The position numbers and the translations under genes are program-made. A stretch of DNA of 64,000 nt from Streptomyces sp. SID13031 (lineage in GTDB: Bacteria; Actinomycetota; Actinomycetes; Propionibacteriales; Kribbellaceae), in NCBI RefSeq assembly GCF_010548305.1, contig NZ_JAAGLV010000001.1, positions 744,001-808,000 of the forward strand, in the 5' to 3' direction. The notes below the pieces were generated by a model that was not told the DNA's origin, searched no databases, and saw only the letters and a program-made list of their open reading frames with translations. Shown piece after piece: positions 35,611-44,217 of the stretch (position 1 is its first letter; each line of letters starts with the position of its first letter).

Positions 35611-36500
35611 AGATCTTGATGCTTGGGGTGAGCAACGCCGGGAAGACGTCGTACGTCAGCTCGATGTACGGCGCCATGAGCCGTGGCCATGGGCCGTTCA
35701 CCCTCCGCGCGGAGCGGCCTGCCGACCACCTGTGGTTGCTCAACAACGCCGCCCGGATCCAGCAGGGTGTGTACCCGTTGGCCAGCGATCGCCGCAGTTC
35801 GTACAACCTTCAGCTCTGGCACTCGGGGCAGCGATTCTTCGATTTCGTCTGGCGGGACTACCGTGGCGGCGCCCTGACGGAGCTCTCGACCACTTCGCCG
35901 CAGGCGAAGCAGTTACGCGCCGACCTTGCCACGGCCGACGGCTTGGTCGTCATGATCGACAGTACCGAGTTGGGCAACGGTCTGCGGTCGCGTTCGAAGG
36001 TCCGGCCGGTCGTCGCCACCACGCTGCGGCTGCTGATGGATCGGACCGCGCCGATGCCGCTGGTCGTCGCGCTGACGAAATGGGACCTGGTCCGAACCAG
36101 GGAGCAGGAGACCGCCGCGGCGGCCGATGACGTGCTGGGCGATCTCGTCCGTGGCGTCGGCGCGGAGTCCCACCTGCACGGAGCAGTGGTTCCGGTCGCC
36201 TGCGGACAGTCGCCGCTCAACGTGACGCTGCCGGTGCTGTGGTGCCTGCACATCGGAATCGTTGCAATCGGCAATGAGTTGGTGGCCGAGGTCGAGCGCA
36301 ATGCGGAGCTGGTCCAGCTGGCCGAGCGCAAGCGGGGTGTGCTGGACCGGATGACCAGCATCATCACGGGCGAGCCCAGCTGGGATCAGATTCACCGGGA
36401 AAACGTGCAGCAGTACCGATCCGGGATGGCGCTGCTGCAGCCACTGATCGAGCCGAGCAAGCAGCTCGGATCCCTGTTCGAGGATGTCTACCTCTTCTGA
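35607..36500 (+). CDS. P-loop GTPase 1 of tandem-GTPase operon
   Basis: This 297-residue protein has a Walker A motif at residues 7-14 (GVSNAGKT), a Walker B/G3-like DYRGG at D84, and a G4-like TKWD at residues 157-160, all pointing to a TRAFAC-type GTPase. The C-terminal third is helical. Similar double-GTPase modules are described in the NTP-dependent bacterial conflict systems that also contain CHAT and subtilisin proteases. It overlaps the upstream gene by four bases and is 11 bases from the second GTPase. GTP hydrolysis is predicted from motifs; the effector is unknown. Confidence 0.85.
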   Translation: MKILMLGVSNAGKTSYVSSMYGAMSRGHGPFTLRAERPADHLWLLNNAARIQQGVYPLASDRRSSYNLQLWHSGQRFFDFVWRDYRGGALTELSTTSPQAKQLRADLATADGLVVMIDSTELGNGLRSRSKVRPVVATTLRLLMDRTAPMPLVVALTKWDLVRTREQETAAAADDVLGDLVRGVGAESHLHGAVVPVACGQSPLNVTLPVLWCLHIGIVAIGNELVAEVERNAELVQLAERKRGVLDRMTSIITGEPSWDQIHRENVQQYRSGMALLQPLIEPSKQLGSLFEDVYLF

Positions 36501-36510
36501 AAGGCAACTG

Positions 36511-37539
36511 ATGGCTGACTATCCGAGCCTCACGATCACGGCTCTGGGCACCCGGGGATCAGGCAAGACGACGTTCCTGCTCGGGATGTACGCCGAGCTG
36601 TCGGCCGGCCGGAAGGGCTATTTCCTCAACGCCACCGACCCGGACGTCGATCTGGTCCTGGCCGAGCGATGGGACAAGCTGCTCGAGGACGGCGAGCTCC
36701 CGCCGCCGAACCTGGCCGACAACATCCCGTACACGTTCCTGTTCCTCGACGGCCTGAGTCCGTTGCTGGCGATCGACTGGCTGGACTATCGCGGTGGCGC
36801 GCTCAGCGACGCCCGGGGCGCGGAATCCGGCGACGTCGCCGGGCTCCAGGACCGGCTCGAGCGATCCGACAGTGTCTACCTGGTGATCGACGGCGGGTAT
36901 CTGGTCGAACCGGTGACGGAAAGCACCCGGCGCGACATCCTCGGCCGGACCGGACTACGCCGGATGACCTCCCTGCTGCAGAACGCGGTCCAGGCGCGGA
37001 TGAAGGCCGACGAGCCGCTGCCCTCGATCGTCATCCTGATCACCAAAGCCGATCTGATCCCGCCCTGGCGGCGCGACTCTCTCGACGCCGTCGTCCGCGA
37101 GGTGCAGGAGCTGATCGGCATCGGTTTCAGCCAAGGCCTGTCGACTCTGGTCTGTCCGGTCACCCTCGGGCACTTCGGCCTCCACCCGCCGGCCCGGGTG
37201 GAGACCGGCGACATCGATCCTCGCGACCTGCACCTCCCGGTGATCTACTCGCTGGCGGAGTACATGTACCAGCTGTCCGTCGCGGCCAAAGGCGCTGCCG
37301 CGGACGCGGCCCAGACCCGGCAGGCTCTACAGAACCGGCTGGCCGCGCTCAGGCAGGGCGCCGGGGCGCTGTTCCGCCGCTCCGACATCAGGGACGCGGT
37401 GTACCAGGAGGTGATCGCCGAGCGAGACTTCGGCAGCTACGACGCGGTGCAGCAGGTCGCTGCGAAGCGTGCCGACACCCTGTTCGCAGAACTCGACCGG
37501 CTGCCCAGGTTCCGTGATGGTGTGGAAGTGTCGCAATGA
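36511..37539 (+). CDS. P-loop GTPase 2 of tandem-GTPase operon
   Basis: This protein is 342 residues long when started at 36511 (AAAGG ribosome site). The Walker A motif is GTRGSGKTT at residues 13-21, a DYRGG motif follows in DWLDYRGGAL, and the G4 motif is TKADL. It is related to the upstream GTPase, sharing the DYRGGAL box and general layout, though with different flanking sequence, so the pair probably arose by duplication. The C-terminal 90 residues are helical. Its stop overlaps the next gene by four bases. Both GTPases likely act together, possibly as a heterodimer; this is inferred from family knowledge. Confidence 0.85.
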   Translation: MADYPSLTITALGTRGSGKTTFLLGMYAELSAGRKGYFLNATDPDVDLVLAERWDKLLEDGELPPPNLADNIPYTFLFLDGLSPLLAIDWLDYRGGALSDARGAESGDVAGLQDRLERSDSVYLVIDGGYLVEPVTESTRRDILGRTGLRRMTSLLQNAVQARMKADEPLPSIVILITKADLIPPWRRDSLDAVVREVQELIGIGFSQGLSTLVCPVTLGHFGLHPPARVETGDIDPRDLHLPVIYSLAEYMYQLSVAAKGAAADAAQTRQALQNRLAALRQGAGALFRRSDIRDAVYQEVIAERDFGSYDAVQQVAAKRADTLFAELDRLPRFRDGVEVSQ

Positions 37540-38549
37540 ACGCGCCGCCGAGTTGGCAGCTCGTGCTGTACGGCCGCACCCGGCGTGCCGACCGGTGGTG
37601 GCGGGTCCGACCCCGCGAAGTCGACGTCGAATGGCTGAACAGACTCGTCATCAGCACAACCGGCGGGGGCGAGGACCTGGACCGCGGCCCCCGTTTCGTC
37701 GCTGCTCGCAGCGGGCCGCTGCTGTTCGTCGGAGGGGCTTGCAAGGCCGGACTGCTGAGCGACAGCATGAACACCGACGGATCGAGGCCGCTCTACACCT
37801 TCGTCGGCTGGATGTCCCGCGACGCGGAGGCGACGCTCCCCAGCCTGGAGGAGTGCGAAGCGCGCTGGACGGAATGGGCCAGGGTGGAGTACCTGGCCTG
37901 GATGCGGCTGGACTGGGACCGGCACCAGTCCGACCTTGCTGAGGCGCACGAGCCGCCCTACCTCCCCGCTCACTGGTCATCGGCGGGCGGCAGCATTCCG
38001 CAGCCGGCCGCTCGCGAGGTACCGCGGCCGCAGGACGGCAGCGGCGTGCCAATCGTGGTTTCGGGCGAAATCCGCCACGAGGTCTGGCGAGACCTTTCCG
38101 CGTCGCACCAGAACTTCGCTTTCGTGGCGTGTGTCGCACGGCCGCCGTTCGACCCACCGGTGCAGCTCACGCACCTGGCCGTGATGGACCTGGGGGCCGG
38201 TAGTCCGCAGATGTCTGCCTCGCCGGGCACGTCGCGAGAGGAGGATCCCGCTACGCATCCAACCGGTGGCCCACCCCAGCGGCGAGCGAGCGAGACCAAC
38301 CCGTCGAGGCCCCCTGGAAACCCTCCACCGCCGCCGCGCCACCCTGAGCCGGACCGGGGCGGCCTGGTCGGGCTAGTGCGAAGAGTCTTCACCGGCGGCC
38401 CGGATCACCCCGAAGACCCGGACCGTACGCCGGAACCGCCCGGCTCAGGTCCGGCGAGGGATCTCGAGTACTGGCGTGAGGCCGACCGGTCCAACGAGGC
38501 GCCACCCGACGATCCCCGCGGCAAAGGCCAGCGCCCCGACCGCCGCTGA
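37536..38549 (+). CDS. GTPase-associated protein with disordered C-terminus
   Basis: This 337-residue protein overlaps the second GTPase by four bases. Its first 150 residues look globular: SWQLVLYGRTRRADRWWRVR, then LLFVGGACKAGLLSDSMNTD and RPLYTFVGWMSRDAEATLP. A Trp-rich core like this is seen in GTPase-associated proteins of double-GTPase conflict modules. Residues of about 210-337 are Pro/Arg/Glu-rich and disordered. A stem-loop lies after its stop. No catalytic motif is seen. Its role as adaptor is inferred from context. Confidence 0.65.
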   Translation: MNAPPSWQLVLYGRTRRADRWWRVRPREVDVEWLNRLVISTTGGGEDLDRGPRFVAARSGPLLFVGGACKAGLLSDSMNTDGSRPLYTFVGWMSRDAEATLPSLEECEARWTEWARVEYLAWMRLDWDRHQSDLAEAHEPPYLPAHWSSAGGSIPQPAAREVPRPQDGSGVPIVVSGEIRHEVWRDLSASHQNFAFVACVARPPFDPPVQLTHLAVMDLGAGSPQMSASPGTSREEDPATHPTGGPPQRRASETNPSRPPGNPPPPPRHPEPDRGGLVGLVRRVFTGGPDHPEDPDRTPEPPGSGPARDLEYWREADRSNEAPPDDPRGKGQRPDRR

Positions 38550-38555
38550 TCTCAC

Positions 38556-38578
38556 GCCTGGCGCTGGAGCATCCAGGC
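38556..38578 (+). terminator. Candidate terminator after GTPase operon
   Basis: GCCTGG at 38556-38561 pairs with CCAGGC at 38573-38578, forming a six-base stem with an 11-base loop, followed by TT. It lies seven bases beyond the operon stop. It has no long T-run, so strength is uncertain. Confidence 0.4.
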
Positions 38579-38627
38579 TTGGTGGCCTTCTTCGGCGTCA
38601 GGTCGGCGATGCTGCGGTTCAGGGGTC

Positions 38628-39632
38628 TTAGCGGCGGGCAGGGCCGGTGCTGTCGCGGATTACGAGGGAGGTTCGCAGGAGCTGGGCCGAGTTGACCGGT
38701 GGCGCGCCTTCGGCGATTGCGCGGAGGAGGAGAGAGGTCGCCTGCTGTGCCATCTCCCGGCTGGGGATCGCCACCGCGGTCAGGGCCGGATGTGTCAGGG
38801 CCACGGGAGCGGTGTCGTCGAATCCGATCACCGAGACATCGCCGGGAACCGATCGGCCCGACTCTTTCACCGCCTCGAGCACTCCCAGCGCCAGCAGATC
38901 ATGAGAAGCGAAGATCGCCGTCAGCGACGGATCGGCGGCCAGCGCCGCCTGTGCCGCGGCGAACCCACCGGCAGGCGTGGCTTCCGTAGGCGCGAACACC
39001 ATGTCGTCACCGATCCGTAGCCGGTTCCGTGCGAACGCCGCCCGCAAGCCGCTCAGCCTCCGCTCATGGGTCGGCAACTCGACGACGGCCGCCACTCGCT
39101 TGTGGCCCAGGCTGCGCAGATGCTTGCCGGCCAGGAAGCCGGCGTGCTCGTAGTCGATGGTCACCACCGGCAGCGAGTCTGGGATCTGCGTCTCCCAGGC
39201 GCACAAGGCGATCGGGAACCGTGGGTCCGGAAGCAACGCGAGCGGATCGGTCAGGTCCCGGTCGCCGGCGATCAGCAGGGCGTCGACCAGCCGGCTGGAC
39301 AGCCCGGCCAGCTGCCGTTTGGCGCGGTCACCGTCCCCCCGGGTGGTACACAGCACGAGGTGGTAGCCGTGCTGATCCAGCACGTTCTCGACCTCTTCGA
39401 CGATCTCGGAGTAGAACGGACTGGCGACGGTCGGCACGATCAGTCCCACGGTCATCGTCGTACCGGTGGCCAGCGAACGGGCCACCAGGTTCGGTTCGTA
39501 GCCCAGATCGGTGATCGCGGCCCGGACCCGCGCGGCCGTGTCCGGGCGGACCGCGGCCCGGCCGGTGACCACGTTCGAGACGGTCTGCTTGGTGACGCCC
39601 GCTCGAGCGGCCACGTCCTGCATCGTCACCAC
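38628..39632 (-). CDS. LacI-family transcriptional repressor
   Basis: This 334-residue protein has the LacI N-terminal helix-turn-helix (MQDVAARAGVTKQTVSNVVT, then ITDLGYEPNLVARSLATG) and a periplasmic-binding-protein-like effector domain to the end. LacI regulators bind sugars or related ligands and repress nearby carbohydrate genes. The GTG at 39632 has GAGG about eight bases upstream and is preferred; the ATG at 39623 is the alternative. The gene is divergent from a secreted lectin protein, with operator-like palindromes in between, suggesting it controls that gene and itself. Confidence 0.95.
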   Translation of the reverse strand: MVTMQDVAARAGVTKQTVSNVVTGRAAVRPDTAARVRAAITDLGYEPNLVARSLATGTTMTVGLIVPTVASPFYSEIVEEVENVLDQHGYHLVLCTTRGDGDRAKRQLAGLSSRLVDALLIAGDRDLTDPLALLPDPRFPIALCAWETQIPDSLPVVTIDYEHAGFLAGKHLRSLGHKRVAAVVELPTHERRLSGLRAAFARNRLRIGDDMVFAPTEATPAGGFAAAQAALAADPSLTAIFASHDLLALGVLEAVKESGRSVPGDVSVIGFDDTAPVALTHPALTAVAIPSREMAQQATSLLLRAIAEGAPPVNSAQLLRTSLVIRDSTGPARR

Positions 39633-39648
39633 AGGCGAACCTCATCTG

Positions 39649-39661
39649 TTGGACCGGTCAA
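39649..39661. promoter_or_regulatory. LacI operator-like palindrome 1
   Basis: The sequence TTGGACCGGTCAA is a near-palindrome centred on ACCGGT, 16 bases upstream of the LacI start. Its right half ACCGGTCAA is identical to the second site at 39750-39762. Confidence 0.5.
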
Positions 39662-39749
39662 CTGACTTGCCGAGTATCGACCGCCACCGGAACAGCCGTC
39701 AACGCCGAAGTCCGTACTGGCCAGCAATTTTCTCTCAGCGCCGGTCTTG

Positions 39750-39762
39750 TTTACCGGTCAAA
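39750..39762. promoter_or_regulatory. LacI operator-like palindrome 2
   Basis: The sequence TTTACCGGTCAAA shares ACCGGTCAA with the site at 39649-39661. It lies about 50 bases upstream of the secreted lectin gene start, where a repressor would block transcription. Confidence 0.5.
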
Positions 39763-39812
39763 TGAATCCTATGGTTCCGCGTACGACGCCGTCCCGGACC
39801 CAAGGAGCTCCT

Positions 39813-42017
39813 ATGTCACGTTCTCGGAAGACAGCTGTGGTGGCCCTGCTAGCCCTGGGGCTCGGCGTCGGCGGCATCGGCCCGGCCGCGTCGGCGGCAC
39901 CGCCGACGGGCGCGTCGTACACCATCACCGTCGGAACCAAGGGCAGTTGGGGTACGCCCACCGACACCCCGGCCGGCGCGTACATCGACAAGGACGGAAC
40001 GTTCTACTTCCAGCAGTCCGCCGCCCTGTACGGCGCCACGGAGCCGCGCAAGTGGGACTTCTACACCGGCCCGAACTTCGACACCGCGACCAGGTCGACC
40101 GCCATCAGCAACGCGACCAATCCGGCCAACGCGAGCGACAAGAACAACGACACCACCTGGCGCTGCAACAACAGTCCTACCGGACTGGAGTCGACGTTCG
40201 CCCCGAGCGGCTCGGGCTATTCGCAGAAGAACTTCTGTGACCTGGCCGGTGTCTGGGTCGATCCGGACACCGGTGACTGGTACGGCCTGGTGCACAACGA
40301 GTTCACGCCGCAGCCCTTCGGCGACGGCCTGCACTACGACGCCATCGACTACGCCGTGTCGACCGACCAGGGCAGGACCTGGACGATCAAGAACCACGTC
40401 ATCACTTCGCCGTACAGCACCAAGCGCAACGACACCACGGCCTTCCCGAACCAGACCTACTCGTACGGCGACGGCGACCAGCGGCTGTTCGTCGACACCG
40501 CCTCGGGCTACTTCTACGTGTATTACGGCTCGCGGATCGTCGACAAGTCGGGCAGCTGGAAGAACTTCAGGCAGCACGTCGCGCGGGCCAAGATGTCGGC
40601 GAAGATGGCCCCCAGTTCATGGCAGAAGTGGTACGACGGATCGTGGTCGCAGCCCGGAGCCGGCGGCCGCGAGAGCAACCTCGTGCCCGTCGACGCGAGC
40701 AATCCGGCTGGCTACACGCCGCTGGCGAAGGAGTACAGTCCCGCCGGCACCGGCACGGTGGATCAGCAGGTCGCCGCGGGCACCCTGTCACCGACGTCTC
40801 CGCTCTTCGTGATGGACATCGCGTACAACGCCTATCTCGGGCTGTACATCGGCGAGCCGCAGGCAGTGCGCCAGGATGGCAACGAGCCGCAGCACTTCTA
40901 CGTCACCGACGATCTGACCAGCCAGAAGTGGTACTCGATCGGCGACACCGGGAGCTACACGACGGCCTCGTGGTACCGGTGGTTCCTCGACAGCGTGAAC
41001 AAGACCAACTCCACCATCATCGGCAAGACATTCCGCTCGTACTGCTCCTTCGGCTGCTCCGGCGGCACCTCCGGTGAGTACGTCAATCTGACGATCACCT
41101 CGACAGCCCCAGCCGCCGCGCCGCTCGATCTCACCAAGACCTACCGGATCGCCAACGCCGGCGGCCGGATCCTCGCCCAGCAAGCCGGGACCACGGCAAG
41201 CACCTCCGTCGGCACGGCGTCGGGCTCGGCCCTTGAAGGCTGGTACTTCGTTGCTGTCGGCGACGGCTCCTACCAGATCCTCAACTCGTCGACCAGCCAA
41301 GCCCTTGGCGTCGATGCCGGTACGACGACCAGTCGCGCCTGGGGCGCCAAGCCGAGTGTCACCGCGATCGGGTCAGCCGGTCCGACCGCCGGCCAGCAAT
41401 GGTGGCTCATCAAGAACTCCGGCGGGACCTTCCGATTCGTCAACCGGTACAGCGGTCTCGTCCTCGGCCTCTCCACGGACTCCGGACGTCTCGCCGAAAC
41501 CACGCCGACCCGGGACTGGACCAACACGACCGGTAACACCGTCGGCGGCACCCGTACCGGGGCGGAGCAGACCCTCACCGTCACCCAGGTCGGAACCGCA
41601 CCGCAGAACCTCAACGGCGTGCACACGGTCTCCACCGGCGGGAAGGCGCTGGACGATCCCGATCGCAGTACGGCACCGGGAACTCAGCTGATCACTTGGA
41701 CCAACCACGGGGACGTCAACCAGAAGTGGACCTTCGCCCAGCAGGCCGATGGCTCCTACACCCTCAAGAACAACTCCTCTGGTCTCTGCGCCGACGTCAA
41801 CGGCGGCGCGACCACCGCCGGCGCCACCATCATCCAGTGGACCTGCACCAACGGCTCCAACCAGCGCTGGACCGCCACCAAACTCGCCAACGGGACCTAC
41901 ACCCTCACAGCGGTCAACAGCGGTCTGCTTCTGACCACCGCCTCCACCACGGACGGCGCCAAGGTCACCCAACAACCCAACACGAACTCCGCCCTCCAGC
42001 AATGGACGATCAACTAG
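39813..42017 (+). CDS. Secreted protein with two ricin-type beta-trefoil lectin domains
   Basis: This 734-residue protein starts with a classical signal peptide (MSRSRKTAVVALLALGLGVG, cleavage after about AASA). Residues of about 30-430 form an unrecognised catalytic or propeller-like domain with WVDPDTGDWYGLVHNEF, YGDGDQRLFVD and FVMDIAYNAYLGLYIGEPQ, resembling a glycoside-hydrolase propeller. Residues of about 438-592 and 603-734 are beta-trefoil ricin-type lectin modules with QxW-like motifs (SNQRW, NQKW, LQQW), which bind carbohydrate. An AAGGAG ribosome site lies before the ATG. It is divergent from LacI and is probably a secreted carbohydrate-active enzyme or lectin. Confidence 0.85.
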   Translation: MSRSRKTAVVALLALGLGVGGIGPAASAAPPTGASYTITVGTKGSWGTPTDTPAGAYIDKDGTFYFQQSAALYGATEPRKWDFYTGPNFDTATRSTAISNATNPANASDKNNDTTWRCNNSPTGLESTFAPSGSGYSQKNFCDLAGVWVDPDTGDWYGLVHNEFTPQPFGDGLHYDAIDYAVSTDQGRTWTIKNHVITSPYSTKRNDTTAFPNQTYSYGDGDQRLFVDTASGYFYVYYGSRIVDKSGSWKNFRQHVARAKMSAKMAPSSWQKWYDGSWSQPGAGGRESNLVPVDASNPAGYTPLAKEYSPAGTGTVDQQVAAGTLSPTSPLFVMDIAYNAYLGLYIGEPQAVRQDGNEPQHFYVTDDLTSQKWYSIGDTGSYTTASWYRWFLDSVNKTNSTIIGKTFRSYCSFGCSGGTSGEYVNLTITSTAPAAAPLDLTKTYRIANAGGRILAQQAGTTASTSVGTASGSALEGWYFVAVGDGSYQILNSSTSQALGVDAGTTTSRAWGAKPSVTAIGSAGPTAGQQWWLIKNSGGTFRFVNRYSGLVLGLSTDSGRLAETTPTRDWTNTTGNTVGGTRTGAEQTLTVTQVGTAPQNLNGVHTVSTGGKALDDPDRSTAPGTQLITWTNHGDVNQKWTFAQQADGSYTLKNNSSGLCADVNGGATTAGATIIQWTCTNGSNQRWTATKLANGTYTLTAVNSGLLLTTASTTDGAKVTQQPNTNSALQQWTIN

Positions 42018-42023
42018 CGGCAA

Positions 42024-42045
42024 CGCCCCTGCGAACGACGGGGCG
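42024..42045 (+). terminator. Candidate terminator after lectin gene
   Basis: CGCCCC at 42024-42029 pairs with GGGGCG at 42040-42045, a short GC stem seven bases after the stop codon. No T-run follows. Confidence 0.4.
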
Positions 42046-42179
42046 AGCTCCGATCATCAATCGGATCCGTGGGTTTTGCGCAAATGATTCATTGGCCGAA
42101 GCACGGTCCCACGGGGATCCGCGGCTGTCTCTTTCCCTGCGGGCGGGCCGGTCCGGCTTGGCAACGCTGACTGGCGGCG

Positions 42180-42852
42180 ATGGGGGGAGCGGCACTGCGC
42201 GACGCGGACGCCGTACTGGCTGAAGCGGATCCTGTACGGGAGCTCGACCTGTACTGGCACGCCTTGTTCACGCTCTCGGTGGCGGCCGTACCGGCGCGAG
42301 CGTACTCGGCCGCGCTGGTCGCGCGGAGAAAGGTTGTGGCTCAGGTCAGCGAGTGGGACCTGATCGAGTTGGACTTGCTCCGGGCCCGGGCCCTGCACAG
42401 GAAGGGCGATCTGCGGTCGACGATCGCCCTACTCCGAGCCCTGTTGCCGAAGGCAATGATTCTGCGCTGTCAAAACCCTGCTGCGATTGGGCCGGTCAGC
42501 GGAAGCAGATCGGCTCGCGGAGGAGAATCTCGAGCGTGCGCAGCTCTTCGGAACCACCGGCGCGATCGGCTTCGCGCAGTACGTGGTGGCGTTGACGCGG
42601 CCCAGGTGCGAACGGGAGCCGCTGCTCATCGAGGCCGTCAGCAGGTTGCAGGCTGCGGGCCACCTCCTGGACGAGGCCTCCGCCCAGTACGAACTGGGCA
42701 AGACCCTGCAGGCAGTCGGCGAGGACCCCGAGATCGCGAACCAGCTCTTCCTGGCCCGCCGGACGGTGGAGTTCCACCTGTCCGGCGTCTATCGCAAACT
42801 CGAGCTCACCGGCCGCCACGAACTCGTCCGACTGCTCGGCGAAGGCGCCTAG
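42180..42852 (+). pseudogene. Broken LuxR-family regulator
   Basis: Frame one (42180 to about 42460) encodes the C-terminal helical repeats of a large LuxR-type regulator (LDLLRARALHRKGDLRSTIA). The other frame then continues with TLLRLGRSAEADRLAEENLE and ends with EIANQLFLARRTVEFHLSGV, the LuxR helix-turn-helix, at 42852. One frameshift lies near 42455-42470. In addition the linker and first HTH helix (normally with LTxQE and G-T-N-R-E) are missing before EIANQL, an internal deletion. The N-terminal ATPase domain is absent. This is clearly a decayed gene. Confidence 0.75.
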
Positions 42853-42862
42853 GCGCTGCGCC

Positions 42863-43467
42863 TCAGGACATGCTGACGCCGAAGTCCCGGTTGGCGGTGG
42901 CGAAGTCCTGGAAGCCGATCCGGGGGCCGGCGCCGCGGGTGACGGTTCCGTTGGCGATCAGGCCGGCGTCACCACGGGAGTAGACGGGGCCGCCGCCGCG
43001 GGCCGCGTCCTGCCCGTTCATCTGCTCGCCCTCCACCAGGTCTTCCCGGTCGTTGTAGAAGAACAGCACCTTGATGTTGCAGACCGGTCCGCCGGTGGCC
43101 GCCGCGCTGGTGATGCCGCTCTGGCACAGGAACTGACCGACGAAGACGTGGCCCCAGTAAGGGACTCCCTCGACGAGGCGCCGGTGCGCTGTTGGACGGC
43201 GTCCTCGGTGAGCACGATGCCCGCGAATCCCTGCAGGGCGGGCGATTCCGCTACGACGGCCAGGCGTTCGGCGGCCTCGACCAATGGGCGCTGAGCCAGC
43301 ATCTGCCGATCCGCAGCAGTGGTCTCCTTGGCGGCGGTCCTCGGCTCGGCCGGTCCGCTCGCGGATGGCTCGGAAGCCTGGGACGGTACTGCGGTGAAGG
43401 CGGCCAGCAGGGCGACAGCGGCGATACCGGCACCGACTGCACGAGCACGATCAGGTGATTGACGCAT
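42863..43467 (-). pseudogene. Frameshifted secreted protein
   Basis: The minus strand starts at 43467 with a signal peptide (SPDRARAVGAGIAAVALLAA) and continues to GIVLTEDAVQQRTGA. Near 43170-43190 the frame shifts: the other frame gives LVEGVPYWGHVFVGQFLCQS and later DREDLVEGEQMNGQD, ending GVSMS at 42863. Both parts look like one protein of about 200 residues, with two Cys in the second part. The total of 605 bases is not a multiple of three, confirming a single-base indel. It may be a recent pseudogene or a sequencing error. Confidence 0.7.
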
Positions 43468-43605
43468 GAGCGGATCCTCACGATTGGGGGCGGTCCGCCC
43501 ACCATGAAGACCCCCGCTCACCCCTGTCAACGCAACCCCCCAAACCCTACGGAGGCAGAGAACCTCCGGTGGGCGCCCGATTCGCCCGCAGGGTAATGTT
43601 TCGCT

Positions 43606-44085
43606 GTGATGCCTCCAGCTCGCGCCCGCCGTCCTCGTCCGGCCGACATGACAGTCCCCATCGGCGCGCGCAAGGTGTTCACCGACGGTGCCTGCTCGCG
43701 CAACCCCGGACCTGGAGGCTGGGCCTGGGCGCTGTCGACGACCGAGTATGCCGCCGGTCACGAGGCTGCCTCCACGAACCAGCGGATGGAGATCCGTGCC
43801 GCCCTCGAGGCCGTGCGGGCGAACGACGGTCCGCTGCTGGTCGTCTCGGATTCGACCTACGTCGTCAACTGCTTCCGCGACGGGTGGTACAGAGGCTGGC
43901 TTGAGCGAGGCTGGCTCACCTCAGCAAAGAAGCCGGTCGCCAACAAGGACCTATGGGAGCCCCTGGTGGCGTTGGTGATCGAGCGCGGGGATGTCGCCTT
44001 CCAGTGGGTGAAGGGCCATTCCGGCCACCAGATGAACGACCTCGTGGACGGCTTGGCCGTCGCTGCCTGCTTCCCACAGCACTGA
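43606..44085 (+). CDS. rnhA: Ribonuclease HI
   Basis: This 159-residue protein has all four catalytic acidic residues of RNase H: D27 in FTDGACSRNPGPGGW, E62 in NQRMEIRAAL, D82 in VVSDSTYVVN and D145 in MNDLVDGLA. RNase HI cuts the RNA strand of RNA:DNA hybrids using two metal ions. The segment YRGWLERGWLTSAKKPVANK is the basic-protrusion-like handle. Start choice: GTG at 43606, ATG at 43609 or ATG at 43648; the first two have AGGG upstream. It stands alone between decayed genes and the FHA gene. It may be a second RNase H in the genome. Confidence 0.95.
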   Translation: MMPPARARRPRPADMTVPIGARKVFTDGACSRNPGPGGWAWALSTTEYAAGHEAASTNQRMEIRAALEAVRANDGPLLVVSDSTYVVNCFRDGWYRGWLERGWLTSAKKPVANKDLWEPLVALVIERGDVAFQWVKGHSGHQMNDLVDGLAVAACFPQH

Positions 44086-44108
44086 CCTGCCAGATTGGTC
44101 TCGGCAGG
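44086..44108 (+). terminator. Candidate terminator after rnhA
   Basis: CCTGCC at 44086-44091 pairs with GGCAGG at 44103-44108, immediately after the rnhA stop, with an 11-base loop. No T-run is seen. Confidence 0.45.
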
Positions 44109-44217
44109 ATCGAAGACGGCCGGAGGTTGCGTCTTGTAACGGTCCGGCGCGAGTGCTTTCCTGATCGTGGGGGTGCGGCGCGGACGGGCGAGGTGCCCGC
44201 GGTCGCCGCAGAGGACG

